NCBI RefSeq assembly: GCF_021023085.1
Contig: NZ_PGCK01000001.1
Coordinates: 62,001 to 126,000, forward strand
Source: Methanooceanicella nereidis
Lineage (GTDB): Archaea; Halobacteriota; Methanocellia; Methanocellales; Methanocellaceae
Length of the DNA: 64,000 nt
Direction of reading: 5' to 3'
Shown: piece by piece, positions 26,334 through 35,336 of the stretch
Layout: the number at the start of each line of letters is the position of its first letter
Numbering within the stretch: the first letter of the stretch is position 1
The notes under the pieces: model-generated
What the model was told of the DNA's origin: nothing
What the model saw: the letters and a program-made list of their open reading frames with translations, nothing else
The model's database searches: none
Position numbers and translations under genes: made by a program

Positions 26334-26915
26334 ATGTTCTTGAATGACGTGTTTTTAAACATCTACATGAGAAGATCGGTCAGAGAGTATAAGGAGAGGG
26401 ATATCCCTGACGACATCATAAAAGGGCTGATAAAAGTGGCCACATACGCACCCAGCGGTATGAACAGGCAGCCGTGGAGGTTCGCGGTCATAAAGAACAA
26501 GGCGCTCATAAAAAAATATTCGGCCATAGCAAAGAACAGATGGCTTGAAAACGTAAAAGCCCCATCATTGCCCGAAGAGATGGAGCTTGCCCGAAAAATG
26601 AAAGACCCCGGATTTGACATTTTTTATAATGCTCCTGTGCTGGTACTGGTCTTTGCCGATCCCGGATCATATACCCCGGAATACGATTGCGCCCTTGCCG
26701 CGGAGAACATGATGCTGGCCGCCAGGTCTCTGGACATAGGGAGTTGCTGGATCGGCCTCGCCTCATTCTTAGATAAAGACATGGAAGTGAGGAATGAATT
26801 AGGCATCGCTGAGGGGTACCGCCTGATAGCGCCGCTCATCTTTGGCTATCCGGTCGAGAATGAAAAGAAAGCGCCTCCCAGAAAAGAGGACGTAATAATA
26901 AAATGGATAGACTGA
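26334..26915 (+). CDS. nitroreductase family protein
   Basis: 193 residues with the FMN-binding nitroreductase pattern: an N-terminal MRRSVREYKERDIPDDIIKG (the R-S-x-R phosphate-binding motif), then ATYAPSGMNRQPWRFAVI, a central YNAPVLVLVFADP, and LAAENMMLAARSLDIGSCWIG. It is probably a homodimeric NAD(P)H-dependent flavin oxidoreductase. The substrate cannot be named. Start ATG 26334. Confidence 0.93.
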   Translation: MFLNDVFLNIYMRRSVREYKERDIPDDIIKGLIKVATYAPSGMNRQPWRFAVIKNKALIKKYSAIAKNRWLENVKAPSLPEEMELARKMKDPGFDIFYNAPVLVLVFADPGSYTPEYDCALAAENMMLAARSLDIGSCWIGLASFLDKDMEVRNELGIAEGYRLIAPLIFGYPVENEKKAPPRKEDVIIKWID

Positions 26916-26918
26916 AGA

Positions 26919-27191
26919 TCAGCCGTCTTTTAGCCCGAGAGTGTACATTATCTCGTTTTTCTCAAGCGAACTGACCTTGAAGTTAGATTCGAGCTGCCTG
27001 ATAAGAAAGTTGAGTTCCTGTGGCGACTTTAGCTCCATCATGTGAGCTACATGGGACGGATCGAACTTAAATCCCAGCGCTTTTATAGGCTGCAGGAACT
27101 TCTCATGAAAACTGCGGTTATCCATACGGTCATTTAACTTAACGTAAAGCTTGAACGTGTCGATATCAAGCCATATCCTTATGCTTGTCAT
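26919..27191 (-). CDS. hypothetical protein, 90 residues
   Basis: From ATG 27191 (MTSIRIWLDIDTFKLYVKLN): a small alpha/beta protein with no cysteines or membrane segments. The frame extends upstream to 27296, but those residues match nothing and overlap a likely promoter. It is tail-to-tail with the nitroreductase gene, three bases apart. Family not recognised. Confidence 0.55.
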   Translation of the reverse strand: MTSIRIWLDIDTFKLYVKLNDRMDNRSFHEKFLQPIKALGFKFDPSHVAHMMELKSPQELNFLIRQLESNFKVSSLEKNEIMYTLGLKDG

Positions 27192-27499
27192 ATTATCAAA
27201 GTTTAATAACGGCCATATAAATCGATAAAGTAAAACCTGTTTGAAAGTAAATATTTCCCGGCGTGAAATTGCTGATCTTATAATTGTCAAAGGCATGAGA
27301 TAATGCCCGAAATTATATTGACGCGAACAGATACTTTATGATAAGGCCATTATAAACGGCACATGCTGGATTTATAAGACCACATATTTTAAACTTATAC
27401 TGTGATATTCTATTGATATAATAAAAGATACTTACGTGTCGATCGATACGGGCAATTCAAGCACATCATCGGCATATTGCATTTATCGGATGTTTTAGG

Positions 27500-28087
27500 A
27501 TGAGAAAGCTGTTCCTGGTCAAGGTCATTCACACACTGGTGGATATGGGCTCGCTGAAAGATAGCATAATCAAGGAGGAGGTGGCAAAGGTCGGTGTGGA
27601 AAAATGGGAAGAACACCAGAGAAGGATAGAGATCTTCTGGGAAGAGAAAGAAAAGGAGATCGATAATTTAGACCTGGACCACGAGAAGACCAAAATATAC
27701 CAGGACGGCCTTCCATGCGGAGGGGACATCGGAATAGAAGTTGTCAACGATCTTGCCAAAAAAGGCAGTAGAAACTACATGATAGTAAAAAATTTAATGG
27801 ACAAAGGAGCCACTGTCATGGCTACCGAAAATATCCAGCTCCTAAGGGAAGAGTATCAAAAGATAAAAGAGGTCCTGATGGCCCCGACCCCGGAAAAGAA
27901 ATTTGAGGCCCTGGAAAGCTATGAAAAAATAAAGAGCAGACTGATGATAGGAAGGGATGAGCATATAGCGAACACTATAAACAGTACGTTAAAAGAAGGG
28001 GAAACAGGCATACTTTTTATCGGGGCTGCCCACGACATAGTATCCGGGCTGGATAAAGACATTGAAGTTAAAATCATTGGATGCTAG
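27500..28087 (+). CDS. TraB/PrgY-like hypothetical protein
   Basis: 195 residues, charged and helical. The C-terminal part (GRDEHIANTINSTLKEGETG, then ILFIGAAHDIVSGLDKDI) resembles the RDxxIA...GAGHxxGL block of TraB/PrgY/GumN-type proteins, with the histidine kept. The N-terminal block VKVIHTLVDMGSLKD would correspond to the family's VGTAH strand but is altered. Function unknown. ATG start 27500. It precedes a tRNA-Leu gene on the opposite strand. Confidence 0.5.
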   Translation: MRKLFLVKVIHTLVDMGSLKDSIIKEEVAKVGVEKWEEHQRRIEIFWEEKEKEIDNLDLDHEKTKIYQDGLPCGGDIGIEVVNDLAKKGSRNYMIVKNLMDKGATVMATENIQLLREEYQKIKEVLMAPTPEKKFEALESYEKIKSRLMIGRDEHIANTINSTLKEGETGILFIGAAHDIVSGLDKDIEVKIIGC

Positions 28088-28099
28088 ATTTTTAGTAAG

Positions 28100-28184
28100 T
28101 GCGGGGGAAGGGATTCGAACCCTTGAACTCCTTCGAGACGGGATCTTAAGTCCCGCACCTTTGGCCTGGCTTGATTACCCCCGC
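28100..28184 (-). tRNA. tRNA-Leu (UAA)
   Basis: Read on the minus strand: acceptor GCGGGGG pairs with CCCCCGC, discriminator A. The anticodon arm GGGAC-TTAAGAT-CCC gives anticodon TAA. It has a long class II variable arm (TCTCGAAGGAGTTC) and T arm AAGGG-TTCGAAT-CCCTT. No CCA is encoded and no intron is present. Confidence 0.95.
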
Positions 28185-28381
28185 ATTTGAAAAGCGGTTT
28201 CCAGGCGTCGTGCATCGCTTAGAAGCACGGTGAGCGGAGATAATAATGACATTCATGGTTTATAAAGTTATTTGTCGAATACTGTTTGAAATGTCTATTA
28301 TTGGTTTGAGATATTGCCCGATATACGTGCATATCAGGATAAATTACCATAGGACAATCTAAGGATAAATAAAATAAAAGA

Positions 28382-29050
28382 TCAATCTCCCGGCTTTCCA
28401 TATTTTTCTATTAATTCATCCGTCGACATTTTGCGTTTTTCAAGTTCCGGAAGGATGATCTCGTTATACTGGCTGCCATAGACCTCCTTGCCAGTCATGC
28501 GCTGGAATGCGGCTATGACCTTGTATTTGTATCTCTCGTCAACAGGCTTTTCTTCCAGCTTGCCGATAGGCTTTGCAGATATGGTGGCCAGGGTATTTTC
28601 GGGCTTATAATACCTGACTTTTTCTTCGGGACCGTAGACGCTGTATACTTTATAGATATACGGGTCCCACTTGCCCGGTATACCGGTAGTTATGATCTTG
28701 CCGCCATGCTCTACGAAGGCGTCGGAATCGTCGATGAACACAGCATGCTCTTTTTCGTTAAACCATACGTTAGCCGGATCATCCTGAGAATGCTCGAACA
28801 TTATACCATGCCTGTAAGACCTTAACGGCGCAGGGACAGTCACTTGAGCGGCTTTAAGCGATTCTCCTGCTTTGGCTTCTTTCTTCTTAGCCTCTTCAGG
28901 CTCAACCTTCCCCTTTTCCATAAAGCCCTTGACTGCTTTTTCTATAGCTGACGGCTCTTCTTTCTTTTCAGCCATTTTTTTCTGAGGCTCTTCAGGCTCG
29001 ACTTTTCCCTTTTCAAGGAACTTATTTACCACGTCTTCCACGAAACCCAT
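28382..29050 (-). CDS. hypothetical protein with duplicated charged N-terminal segment
   Basis: 222 residues. The first ~65 are two copies of a charged helical unit (KFLEKGKVEPEEPQKK and GFMEKGKVEPEEAKKK). The rest (about 80-222) is a globular domain with WFNEKEHAVFIDDSDAFVEH and YKYKVIAAFQRMTGKEVYG, not recognised. No signal or membrane segment. ATG start 29050. It lies alone between tRNA-Leu and a long palindromic repeat. Confidence 0.65.
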   Translation of the reverse strand: MGFVEDVVNKFLEKGKVEPEEPQKKMAEKKEEPSAIEKAVKGFMEKGKVEPEEAKKKEAKAGESLKAAQVTVPAPLRSYRHGIMFEHSQDDPANVWFNEKEHAVFIDDSDAFVEHGGKIITTGIPGKWDPYIYKVYSVYGPEEKVRYYKPENTLATISAKPIGKLEEKPVDERYKYKVIAAFQRMTGKEVYGSQYNEIILPELEKRKMSTDELIEKYGKPGD

Positions 29051-29202
29051 AAAGCGATCACATTAATAAAAAATAAGCTAATTAATATAAATTTATACAA
29101 AGGAATGATGGAAAACTACACAAAAGACAAGCATTGATAGTGAAGAAATAAGCGGGATAAAAATAGAGGGTCTTCGGCTTTTTTATGAGGATGTTTTTAG
29201 AG

Positions 29203-29732
29203 TTGTTCCTTTCGGATGGCAGGTAAACACAAATTTCAAGAAAACACAGAAACACAAATTTTTTGATCTTAAGGGCACGAAAGCCCTAAGGGTTTACTCG
29301 CCAAATCACTAAGGTTCTACCATCACCGTCAACGCTCAAACGGACCAAACGCTCGACTTAACGCACTATAATCGCTAATTCACTAACGCTAAAAGAAGAC
29401 CCGAACCCTTCCAAGCCACTAAAGTTTAATAGCGCGGTTGACGTATAGATCGACTGAAAAATACCGATATAATGATGATCAACAAGGTGCAACACAAACC
29501 GTGGTTTAAACTTTCGTGCTTTAGGGAGGTTCGAACATTGTTTTAGAGTTAGTTGTTCTGTGCACTTTGAGCATTGAATTGAGCGTTTGAGATGTTTGAG
29601 CGTTTACAGTGCTGCTAGAGCATTAGTGGTTTCGTGAGTATATTTTTGTGTCTTAGAGACATTAAATCCTAAAAAATTGTGGTTTTGTGTTTCTGTGAAG
29701 TTAGTGTATACATGCCATACGAAAGGCATAAT
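29203..29732. repeat. ~530 bp long imperfect palindromic element, copy B
   Basis: Same architecture and much shared sequence with 18213-18760: GTTGTTCCT..TCGGATGGCAGG at the left end, ACACAGAAACACAAA, ATCACCGTCAACGCTC and AACGCTAAAA.AAGAC. The right half mirrors these on the other strand (TTTGTGTTTCTGTGAAG, GCCATACGAAAGGCA). It has no ORF and occupies most of the gene-free gap 29051-29806. The two copies have diverged considerably, so neither insertion looks recent. Confidence 0.72.
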
Positions 29733-29806
29733 AAAAAACTTCCAAAAATCGAAGCAGAACTAAAAAAGATTTGTTGGCGCCTTTCAGCGCCATACATAAA
29801 TTGAAT

Positions 29807-30595
29807 TTAGAAGTATTCGAGGAACTCGCCGAGCTTATCAGACCGGTCCTTGATCGATTGTGCTGCCCTGAGGATCATGTCCTTTGCAGTGAAAGAGCCG
29901 TCCGTCTCCACAGTATATATGAACGATGTGTTATCGGTCGACACGTCTATTGCACCGGTATCGCAAGCTTCGACACAAAGCTTACAAAGGGAGCACTTGT
30001 ACATGTCTCCGACCACTAGCTTATTCTTCTCCATACTGTAGATCTCTCTCGGGCATGCATCGACGCATGTTCCGCACAGGTCGCACCTGTCCGAGACAGA
30101 GATTATTGGGACGTTCTTATATCCTGCAGCGCAGACAGGCTGGAACTTGGCGTGTTCATCGCCATATCCAAGCCTTGCAACTGCCGTAAGGACTATCTTC
30201 TGGCCCTCTTTTAGTTCCACGATAGGTATGTTATCGTCCGCGGGCACAGTTTCCGGGTCTGATGATTTCATGTCACCGGAGTGTACCATGCAGGGGCCCT
30301 CAGCAGATAATGTGAAAGAGACCTGGCAAAGGGCACACCCTTCGCCTTTGCATTCACATTCTTCCTTGAGCACGTATTGATCGAGGTTAGTCTTAAGTGG
30401 AATGAGTCCGAGCCTGAGTGCCAGCATCTCGTCGAACAACACTGACGTATGGTCATAGATGTCCACGTAGTCGACGGCCATCTTTGGCACATCTGATACC
30501 ATGGCGCGCCTTAAGCCATTCGCAAATGCCGGTGTGACACCGGTAATCACGAATTTGGCTTTGCGTTCTCCGAGCTCTATGATATCCACTTTCAT
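29807..30595 (-). CDS. rpoD: DNA-directed RNA polymerase subunit D with 4Fe-4S clusters
   Basis: 262 residues. The N-terminal alpha-like dimerisation parts (FANGLRRAMVSDVPKMAVD, then LRLGLIPLKTNL) flank an inserted domain. Its ferredoxin-like core has two cysteine sets, CDLCGTCVDACP and CSLCKLCVEAC, enough for two 4Fe-4S clusters. A separate CECKGEGCALC block precedes it. Subunit D with L and others forms the assembly platform of archaeal RNA polymerase; the clusters stabilise the D-L heterodimer in related archaea. Last gene of the S13-S4-S11-rpoD operon; its ATG directly abuts the S11 stop. Confidence 0.96.
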   Translation of the reverse strand: MKVDIIELGERKAKFVITGVTPAFANGLRRAMVSDVPKMAVDYVDIYDHTSVLFDEMLALRLGLIPLKTNLDQYVLKEECECKGEGCALCQVSFTLSAEGPCMVHSGDMKSSDPETVPADDNIPIVELKEGQKIVLTAVARLGYGDEHAKFQPVCAAGYKNVPIISVSDRCDLCGTCVDACPREIYSMEKNKLVVGDMYKCSLCKLCVEACDTGAIDVSTDNTSFIYTVETDGSFTAKDMILRAAQSIKDRSDKLGEFLEYF

Positions 30596-30988
30596 TTATA
30601 CGCGCCTACCTCTCTTTCCGCCCGGGGCTCTGGTGCCGTCGTGCGGAATGGGGGTTACATCCTCTATCCTGCCTATTCTTAATCCTGCACGTGCGAGTGA
30701 CCTGATCGCGGCCTGGGCTCCCGGACCCGGGCTCCTCTGGAGGTTTCCTCCGGGTGCCCTTACCTTGATGTGTACGCCCTGAATGCCCTTCGCCTTGATC
30801 TGCTCGGCAACATTTGCGGCCATCTGCATGGCAGCATATGGCGAGCTCTCGTTACGGTCCTGCTTAACTACCATCCCACCGGACGTCTTTGCCAGCGTCT
30901 CGGCGCCGGTAAGGTCAGTAACGGTTATGATGGTGTTGTTAAAAGATGAGAAAATGTGAGCTACTGCCCATTTCATCTGCTCTGCCAT
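30596..30988 (-). CDS. rps11: ribosomal protein S11 (uS11)
   Basis: 130 residues, complete and typical: [19 protein letters not shown], a central [22 protein letters not shown]-type [19 protein letters not shown], and the C-terminal [20 protein letters not shown]. Platform protein of the 30S subunit. Lies between S4 and rpoD with minimal spacing. Confidence 0.97.
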   Translation of the reverse strand: MAEQMKWAVAHIFSSFNNTIITVTDLTGAETLAKTSGGMVVKQDRNESSPYAAMQMAANVAEQIKAKGIQGVHIKVRAPGGNLQRSPGPGAQAAIRSLARAGLRIGRIEDVTPIPHDGTRAPGGKRGRRV

Positions 30989-30992
30989 CTAA

Positions 30993-31592
30993 TTATTCCC
31001 CCTTGGGTGCTTCTTCGGCCCCGGCCTTTACCGGTGCCTTGCCAGGCTTGGCCGCTACCGGTGCCGGCTTCTTTGCGATGGATTCCCTGGTTACCGGGGA
31101 ACCGATGTAGTATCCGATGCTCTCTTCCTCGGTCTTAAGGACCATGTAGCTCGGAACGTTGATCTTTCTTCCGTTGACAGCGATGTGACCGTGTACAATG
31201 AACTGCCTTGCCTGCTTCATGGAGTTGGCTAAGCCCTTCCTGTAAACAAGGGTCTGAAGTCTTCTCTCGAGTAAGTCGTCTATCCTGAGTGCAAGAATGT
31301 CTTCAAGCTTTGCGTCATCCTTTAATATGCCGTAGCTCTGAAGCTTACCGAGAATCTGCTTTGCTTCGCGCGCATAGTGCGATTCCTCGCCTGCCATGCC
31401 CGTGCTCATTACACCAAGAAGTGACCTTGCGTTTGACCTGTACTTCCTGAGCTCTGACTGGAATTTCCAAACACCCTTCTTATTCCTGAGGCCGTATTTC
31501 TTGACAATCTCGGTCTCTTCGTCGATCCTTGCCTTCTGCCACGGGTGGTTTGGCGTATCAAATAATTTCTTAGCTTTACCTGGGTATCCCAT
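30993..31592 (-). CDS. rps4: ribosomal protein S4 (uS4) with Ala/Pro/Lys-rich tail
   Basis: 199 residues from ATG 31592, behind GGTGAGT. The S4 RNA-binding domain is clear ([36 protein letters not shown]). The C-terminal ~30 residues (from about [20 protein letters not shown]) are a low-complexity extension not found in most archaeal S4. An early 30S assembly protein. The alternative start GTG 31601 is the ribosome-binding region. Confidence 0.96.
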   Translation of the reverse strand: MGYPGKAKKLFDTPNHPWQKARIDEETEIVKKYGLRNKKGVWKFQSELRKYRSNARSLLGVMSTGMAGEESHYAREAKQILGKLQSYGILKDDAKLEDILALRIDDLLERRLQTLVYRKGLANSMKQARQFIVHGHIAVNGRKINVPSYMVLKTEEESIGYYIGSPVTRESIAKKPAPVAAKPGKAPVKAGAEEAPKGE

Positions 31593-31608
31593 TCGACTCA
31601 CCTACCGC

Positions 31609-32235
31609 CTATTTCTTTGCTGCTTCTTTCTTCCTTACGACTCCAACGATCGCGCCGGTCCTTCCGGTGGACTTGGTCCTCTGGCCGCGCACCTTCTGGC
31701 CGCGTTCGTGCCTTAATCCCTTGTAGGACCTCATCTTCTTCATGAGGTTGATGTCTTCCTTGATACCCATTGTCAGGTCTATGCCTGTAAGGTGTTTGTC
31801 CTCACCGGTGTATACGTCCCTGCGCCTGTTGAGCATCCATAAAGGTATGTTAGCCTCGAAGTTCTCTACGACGTTCTTGAGCCTCTCGACCTGTTCGGGC
31901 GGTAAGTATCCCATAATAGCGTTGGGGTCTACCTCAGCCTTTCTTGATAATATCTTGGAACACCTGATTCCGATACCGTGTATGCCGGTAAGTGCGTACT
32001 GTACCGTGCTGGTACCGTCGAGGTCGGCGTTAGCGATACGAACGATGTACTTGATCTCGTCTTTGGGCTTTTCTTCGACTGCCGCCTTCTTGCCCTTTGC
32101 GCCGCCCTTCTTTGCCTGGGCGGTCTCTTCTGCCGGTGCCTCTACAGGCTTGGCTGCCTTCTTGCCACCCTTCTTGGGAGCGGCTTCGGCTGCCGGTTCG
32201 GCTGCTTTGACTTTCTTTTCTACTTTTTCTGCCAT
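31609..32235 (-). CDS. rps13: ribosomal protein S13 (uS13) with long Ala/Lys/Glu-rich N-terminal extension
   Basis: 208 residues from ATG 32235 behind GGAG; archaeal S13 is usually about 150. The conserved part begins near residue 64 (YIVRIANADLDGTSTVQYAL) and continues with GIRCSKILSRKAEVDP and a basic end RGQKVRGQRTKSTGRTGA. The first ~60 residues are almost only Ala, Lys, Glu, Pro and Gly. First gene of the S13-S4-S11-rpoD operon; the TATA box is near 32381-32394. Confidence 0.95.
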   Translation of the reverse strand: MAEKVEKKVKAAEPAAEAAPKKGGKKAAKPVEAPAEETAQAKKGGAKGKKAAVEEKPKDEIKYIVRIANADLDGTSTVQYALTGIHGIGIRCSKILSRKAEVDPNAIMGYLPPEQVERLKNVVENFEANIPLWMLNRRRDVYTGEDKHLTGIDLTMGIKEDINLMKKMRSYKGLRHERGQKVRGQRTKSTGRTGAIVGVVRKKEAAKK

Positions 32236-32380
32236 TTGTTTCAACTCCTTTGTTCTCTCTCATCGTTGTGCGTCTTCAGATACCGCGTGCGGTAGTGTCG
32301 GTCTTGAAACAAGCCGGCACAGCACAGACTGTCTATCTAAAACACCGATAGAATGAACAAACGACAAATATCCTCACGCA

Positions 32381-32394
32381 TTAAGATATATAAA
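32381..32394 (-). promoter_or_regulatory. TATA box of the S13-S4-S11-rpoD operon
   Basis: On the minus strand the sequence TTTATATATCTTAA lies about 150 bases before the S13 ATG, implying a leader of roughly 120 nt. The gap 32236-32620 holds this and otherwise no gene. Confidence 0.5.
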
Positions 32395-32620
32395 CCTTTG
32401 TATCGACCTTAGCATAAAACAGGTTTATAAATCATGCTTGCCAGCCAGTAAATAGGTATTGGACCGGCACACATTTTATAAGGCTTAAGCATTAAAAACT
32501 TAATGTATTTTAAAATTATAATTACTCTTTATTAATTATACGATTCATTAACCGATAAGGATATACGTTAAAGGATAATAATATGAATTATTTGGGGGGT
32601 AAGCTATCAGAGAGGGTTGA

Positions 32621-33157
32621 ATGTTCGGCTTACCAAATATTTTCAGGGTCCGAAAAGGACACGAAGGACCTCAAAAACTCGATATTACTATCCAGCAACA
32701 ATGTGTGACAGATCAATATACCTTTTCTGACGATTACTTCGAGTTCGAGAAAGAGGTCTATGAAGTAAAGTTCGCAATAATCGAGGCTTTAACTAAATTC
32801 GATAGTGAAAATTCTATTATGTATCTAAAGAAACTGTCCGGTCTCTCTGCAAAAGCGATATACAGGCGTAACCTGCGAGAGATAATGGTGATAGACGATA
32901 CGACCACGGATATTAAAGAAACGCTGGAAACGATGCTGTCAGAATTAAAAGAGCCAAGGAACCTAACGGAAAACATTGAGGAGACAAAACAATATATGTT
33001 CATCCGCCTGAGCCTTATCCCGGTATGTTCCATGATCAGCACAATGAGGTCCCACACGACGGCAGCTATAGGCGAAGCAAACTATGAGATAGACGATAAG
33101 ATCCAGGCAGTCCAGAAGTTCCTGATGGACTATGAGACTAACGTGGCCAGAATATAA
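32621..33157 (+). CDS. hypothetical helical protein
   Basis: 178 residues, predicted mostly alpha-helical from the heptad-like pattern (FEFEKEVYEVKFAIIEALTKFD, ETLETMLSELKEPRNLTENIEETK, DDKIQAVQKFLMDYETNVARI). No cysteine cluster or membrane segment. ATG behind GAGGGTT. It is divergent from the S13 operon and 75 bases before the photolyase-like gene on the same strand. No family recognised. Confidence 0.6.
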   Translation: MFGLPNIFRVRKGHEGPQKLDITIQQQCVTDQYTFSDDYFEFEKEVYEVKFAIIEALTKFDSENSIMYLKKLSGLSAKAIYRRNLREIMVIDDTTTDIKETLETMLSELKEPRNLTENIEETKQYMFIRLSLIPVCSMISTMRSHTTAAIGEANYEIDDKIQAVQKFLMDYETNVARI

Positions 33158-33232
33158 ATAAAAAAGCCTTCTAATTTTTAACAAATTTTCATTTAATGTT
33201 TTTATACATATTTTACAACGATTAATACGCCT

Positions 33233-34762
33233 ATGGAAAATGAAAGATATAGCGTATTAGTCCTCGGGGATCAGCTTAAACCTGACATCTCGTCCATCGC
33301 ATCATCCGGAACAAAAAACATACTGATGGTTGAATCCGTAAAGAAATGCACGTCAGGAAAATGGCATAAAAGGCGCTTAGCCTTCGTGATCTCTGCTATG
33401 AGGCATTTCCGGGACGTTCTTAAGGATGAAGGCTTTAACGTAGACTATCATGAATGGGCGGATGACTTCACTTCTGCGATCAATGAACATATCGAAGAAA
33501 ATGACATAGAAAAGCTGTTCGTGATGAAGCCAGTTAACCGTGAAGGTGCCGGATTCGTTAATTCTTTGAGTAACATAAATAGTATAGACGTCGAAGTCAC
33601 TGAAAATGACATGTTCATATGCCCGGAAAATGAGTTCGTTGATTGGCTAAACAAACAAAGATCACCGCTGATGGAAAACTTTTACCGCACGATGAGAAAG
33701 ACGAGAAAAGTACTGATGGACGGTAAAGATCCGGCCGGCGGTAAATGGAACTTTGATAAAGAGAACAGGGAAAAACCAAAAAAGGAGTTAAGCTATCAGG
33801 AACCTCCCGGATTTAAGGATGACAAAACAACAAAAAAGGTCATAGATGACATCAATGATAAATTCCCCGACAATTTCGGTAAGCTTAACTCGCTTGAAGT
33901 CCCCGTGGACAGAAAAGGCGCGCTAAGATACATAAAAGACTTCATCGATAATAAACTTGAAAAGTTCGGGCCTTACGAGGACGCGATGGTGTCCGGAAAC
34001 ATGGTGATGTACCATTCAAGGGCATCGATATTAATGAACGTAGGACTGCTGCACCCGGAAGAATGCGTCAGGATGGCTGAAAAAGCATACAACGATAAAA
34101 AAGTCCCGATAAACTCCGCAGAAGGCTATGTCAGGCAGATAATGGGATGGCGCGAGTACATGGCAGGAATGTATATTGCGACATCCTCGAAAATACTGAG
34201 CTACAACTTCTTAAATTGTAAAAGAAGCCTCCCGTCATTTTACTGGGATGAAAACCTCACAGACATGAACTGTCTTTACAACGCGGTAAGATCCGTCAGA
34301 GAAACGGGCTATACTCACCACATAGTCAGGCTCATGGTACTGGGTAATTTTGCACTTATCGCAGGTATAATGCCAAAAGAGGTCTCGGACTGGTTCCTGG
34401 AAACCTATGAAGATGCATACGAGTGGGTAGTCACCCCCAACGTTATCTGCATGTCCCAGTTCGCCGACGGTGGCATCATAGCAACAAAACCCTACGCATC
34501 CTCTGCCAATTACATCAACAAGATGAGCGACTACTGCAAAGACTGTAAATATTCCCCCCACGAAAAGCTAAAGGAAAATGCCTGCCCGTTCAATTACCTG
34601 TACTGGGATTTTCTAAAAAGAAATAGAAAGCGGCTTGAAAGAACAGGCAGAATGGGCCTTGCATATAATCTGTTAGATAAACAAGATCCGGATATGATAA
34701 AAGCCTGCATAAAAAAATCGAAAGAGTTTTTAGAATCGCTCAAGACCGGAAGACAATATTGA
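33233..34762 (+). CDS. photolyase/cryptochrome-related Fe-S flavoprotein (FeS-BCP / DPRP family)
   Basis: 509 residues of the deoxyribodipyrimidine photolyase-related class. The N-terminal Rossmann domain (VLVLGDQL at about 8-15, then VESVKKCTSGKWHKRRLAFVI) is followed by a helical FAD domain with NSAEGYVRQIMGWREYM, the family's conserved G-x-x-RQ-x-x-GWREY block. The C-terminal cysteines in VICMSQFADGG, CKDCKYSP and ACPFNYLYWD supply the 4Fe-4S ligands of this group. Members repair (6-4) UV photoproducts or act as light sensors. Start ATG 33233. It is followed by a structured RNA repeat. Confidence 0.93.
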   Translation: MENERYSVLVLGDQLKPDISSIASSGTKNILMVESVKKCTSGKWHKRRLAFVISAMRHFRDVLKDEGFNVDYHEWADDFTSAINEHIEENDIEKLFVMKPVNREGAGFVNSLSNINSIDVEVTENDMFICPENEFVDWLNKQRSPLMENFYRTMRKTRKVLMDGKDPAGGKWNFDKENREKPKKELSYQEPPGFKDDKTTKKVIDDINDKFPDNFGKLNSLEVPVDRKGALRYIKDFIDNKLEKFGPYEDAMVSGNMVMYHSRASILMNVGLLHPEECVRMAEKAYNDKKVPINSAEGYVRQIMGWREYMAGMYIATSSKILSYNFLNCKRSLPSFYWDENLTDMNCLYNAVRSVRETGYTHHIVRLMVLGNFALIAGIMPKEVSDWFLETYEDAYEWVVTPNVICMSQFADGGIIATKPYASSANYINKMSDYCKDCKYSPHEKLKENACPFNYLYWDFLKRNRKRLERTGRMGLAYNLLDKQDPDMIKACIKKSKEFLESLKTGRQY

Positions 34763-34800
34763 ACACATTTTATACTGCATATCGTCTCTATTTTAAAGGT

Positions 34801-35025
34801 GCCGCGTTCGGCAGAGGTTTTTCAGGTCTGCCCGAGCAAAGCGAGGGGTGCGTAGATGGCAGGGTAATGGACGCCGCCTCAGTCGGCGTCGCTTAGGGCT
34901 TGCGAGCATAACAGAGCGAAGCGAATGTTATGCGGTATGCAAGCCCGGCCCTGCCATCGAAGCACCTGAAAAACCGGAGTAGCGGGGAAGCGAACGAAGA
35001 GAGCGAACGAGCGTCGAACCGCGTG
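34801..35025 (+). ncRNA. candidate structured RNA, copy 2 of a dispersed ~230 nt element
   Basis: Second copy of the element at 14789-15018. Corresponding helices: 34816-34827 with 34964-34975 (12 bp, GGTTTTTCAGGT), 34855-34864 with 34949-34958 (10 bp), 34870-34876 with 34884-34890 (loop CCTCAGT), 34896-34903 with 34939-34946 and 34906-34913 with 34926-34933. The loop and junction sequences (TGCGTAGATGGCAGGGTAAT, CTTAGGGCTTGCGAGCA) are nearly identical to copy 1, while stem bases change in pairs. It lies between the photolyase gene and the minus-strand tRNA-Ser. No ORF. Confidence 0.7.
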
Positions 35026-35094
35026 AAAGAATAAATTAAAGATAAACAAAAAGAACGAGAGTCGAACAACGAAAAAGAATAACTATTAGACGCA

Positions 35095-35120
35095 GGAAAA
35101 CTTTTTTCAAAAAGTTTTCC
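35095..35120 (-). terminator. 12 bp hairpin, terminator-like
   Basis: GGAAAACTTTTT (35095-35106) pairs with AAAAAGTTTTCC (35109-35120) around a two-base loop. It lies downstream of tRNA-Ser in the minus-strand direction and may end transcription of the spc-operon/tRNA unit. Confidence 0.45.
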
Positions 35121-35148
35121 GCTGGCCTTTCAAAAACTTTTAACGGTA

Positions 35149-35167
35149 GCAACTCCTGCGGAGTTGC
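35149..35167 (-). terminator. 8 bp hairpin downstream of tRNA-Ser
   Basis: GCAACTCC (35149-35156) and GGAGTTGC (35160-35167) form a perfect stem with a TGC loop, 35 bases after the tRNA 3' end on the minus strand. A T-rich stretch follows on that strand. Confidence 0.4.
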
Positions 35168-35201
35168 AAAATGATTTCTAAAAGAATAATAAAATAGAAA
35201 G

Positions 35202-35309
35202 CGCCGGGGAAGGGACTCGAACCCTTGCGAGAGTTGCCCCTCACAAGCTCACTGGTCATCCTCATAAAGGAATTTCCAGGCTTGCGCCTTACCACTAGAC
35301 TACCCCGGC
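35202..35309 (-). tRNA. tRNA-Ser (GGA) with 24 nt intron
   Basis: Minus-strand acceptor GCCGGGG pairs with CCCCGGC, discriminator G. Anticodon stem CAAGC pairs with GCTTG; the loop starts CTGGAA, giving anticodon GGA. A 24 nt insertion (about 35243-35266) follows position 37. Exon CTGG pairs with intron CCAG, with three-base bulges AAA and TGA, matching the archaeal bulge-helix-bulge splice motif. A long variable arm is present and the T arm is AAGGG-TTCGAGT-CCCTT. No CCA is encoded. It lies just after cbf5 at the end of the ribosomal superoperon. Confidence 0.92.
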
Positions 35310-35336
35310 ATGTTGCACTCTTAATAAACACTTCTA

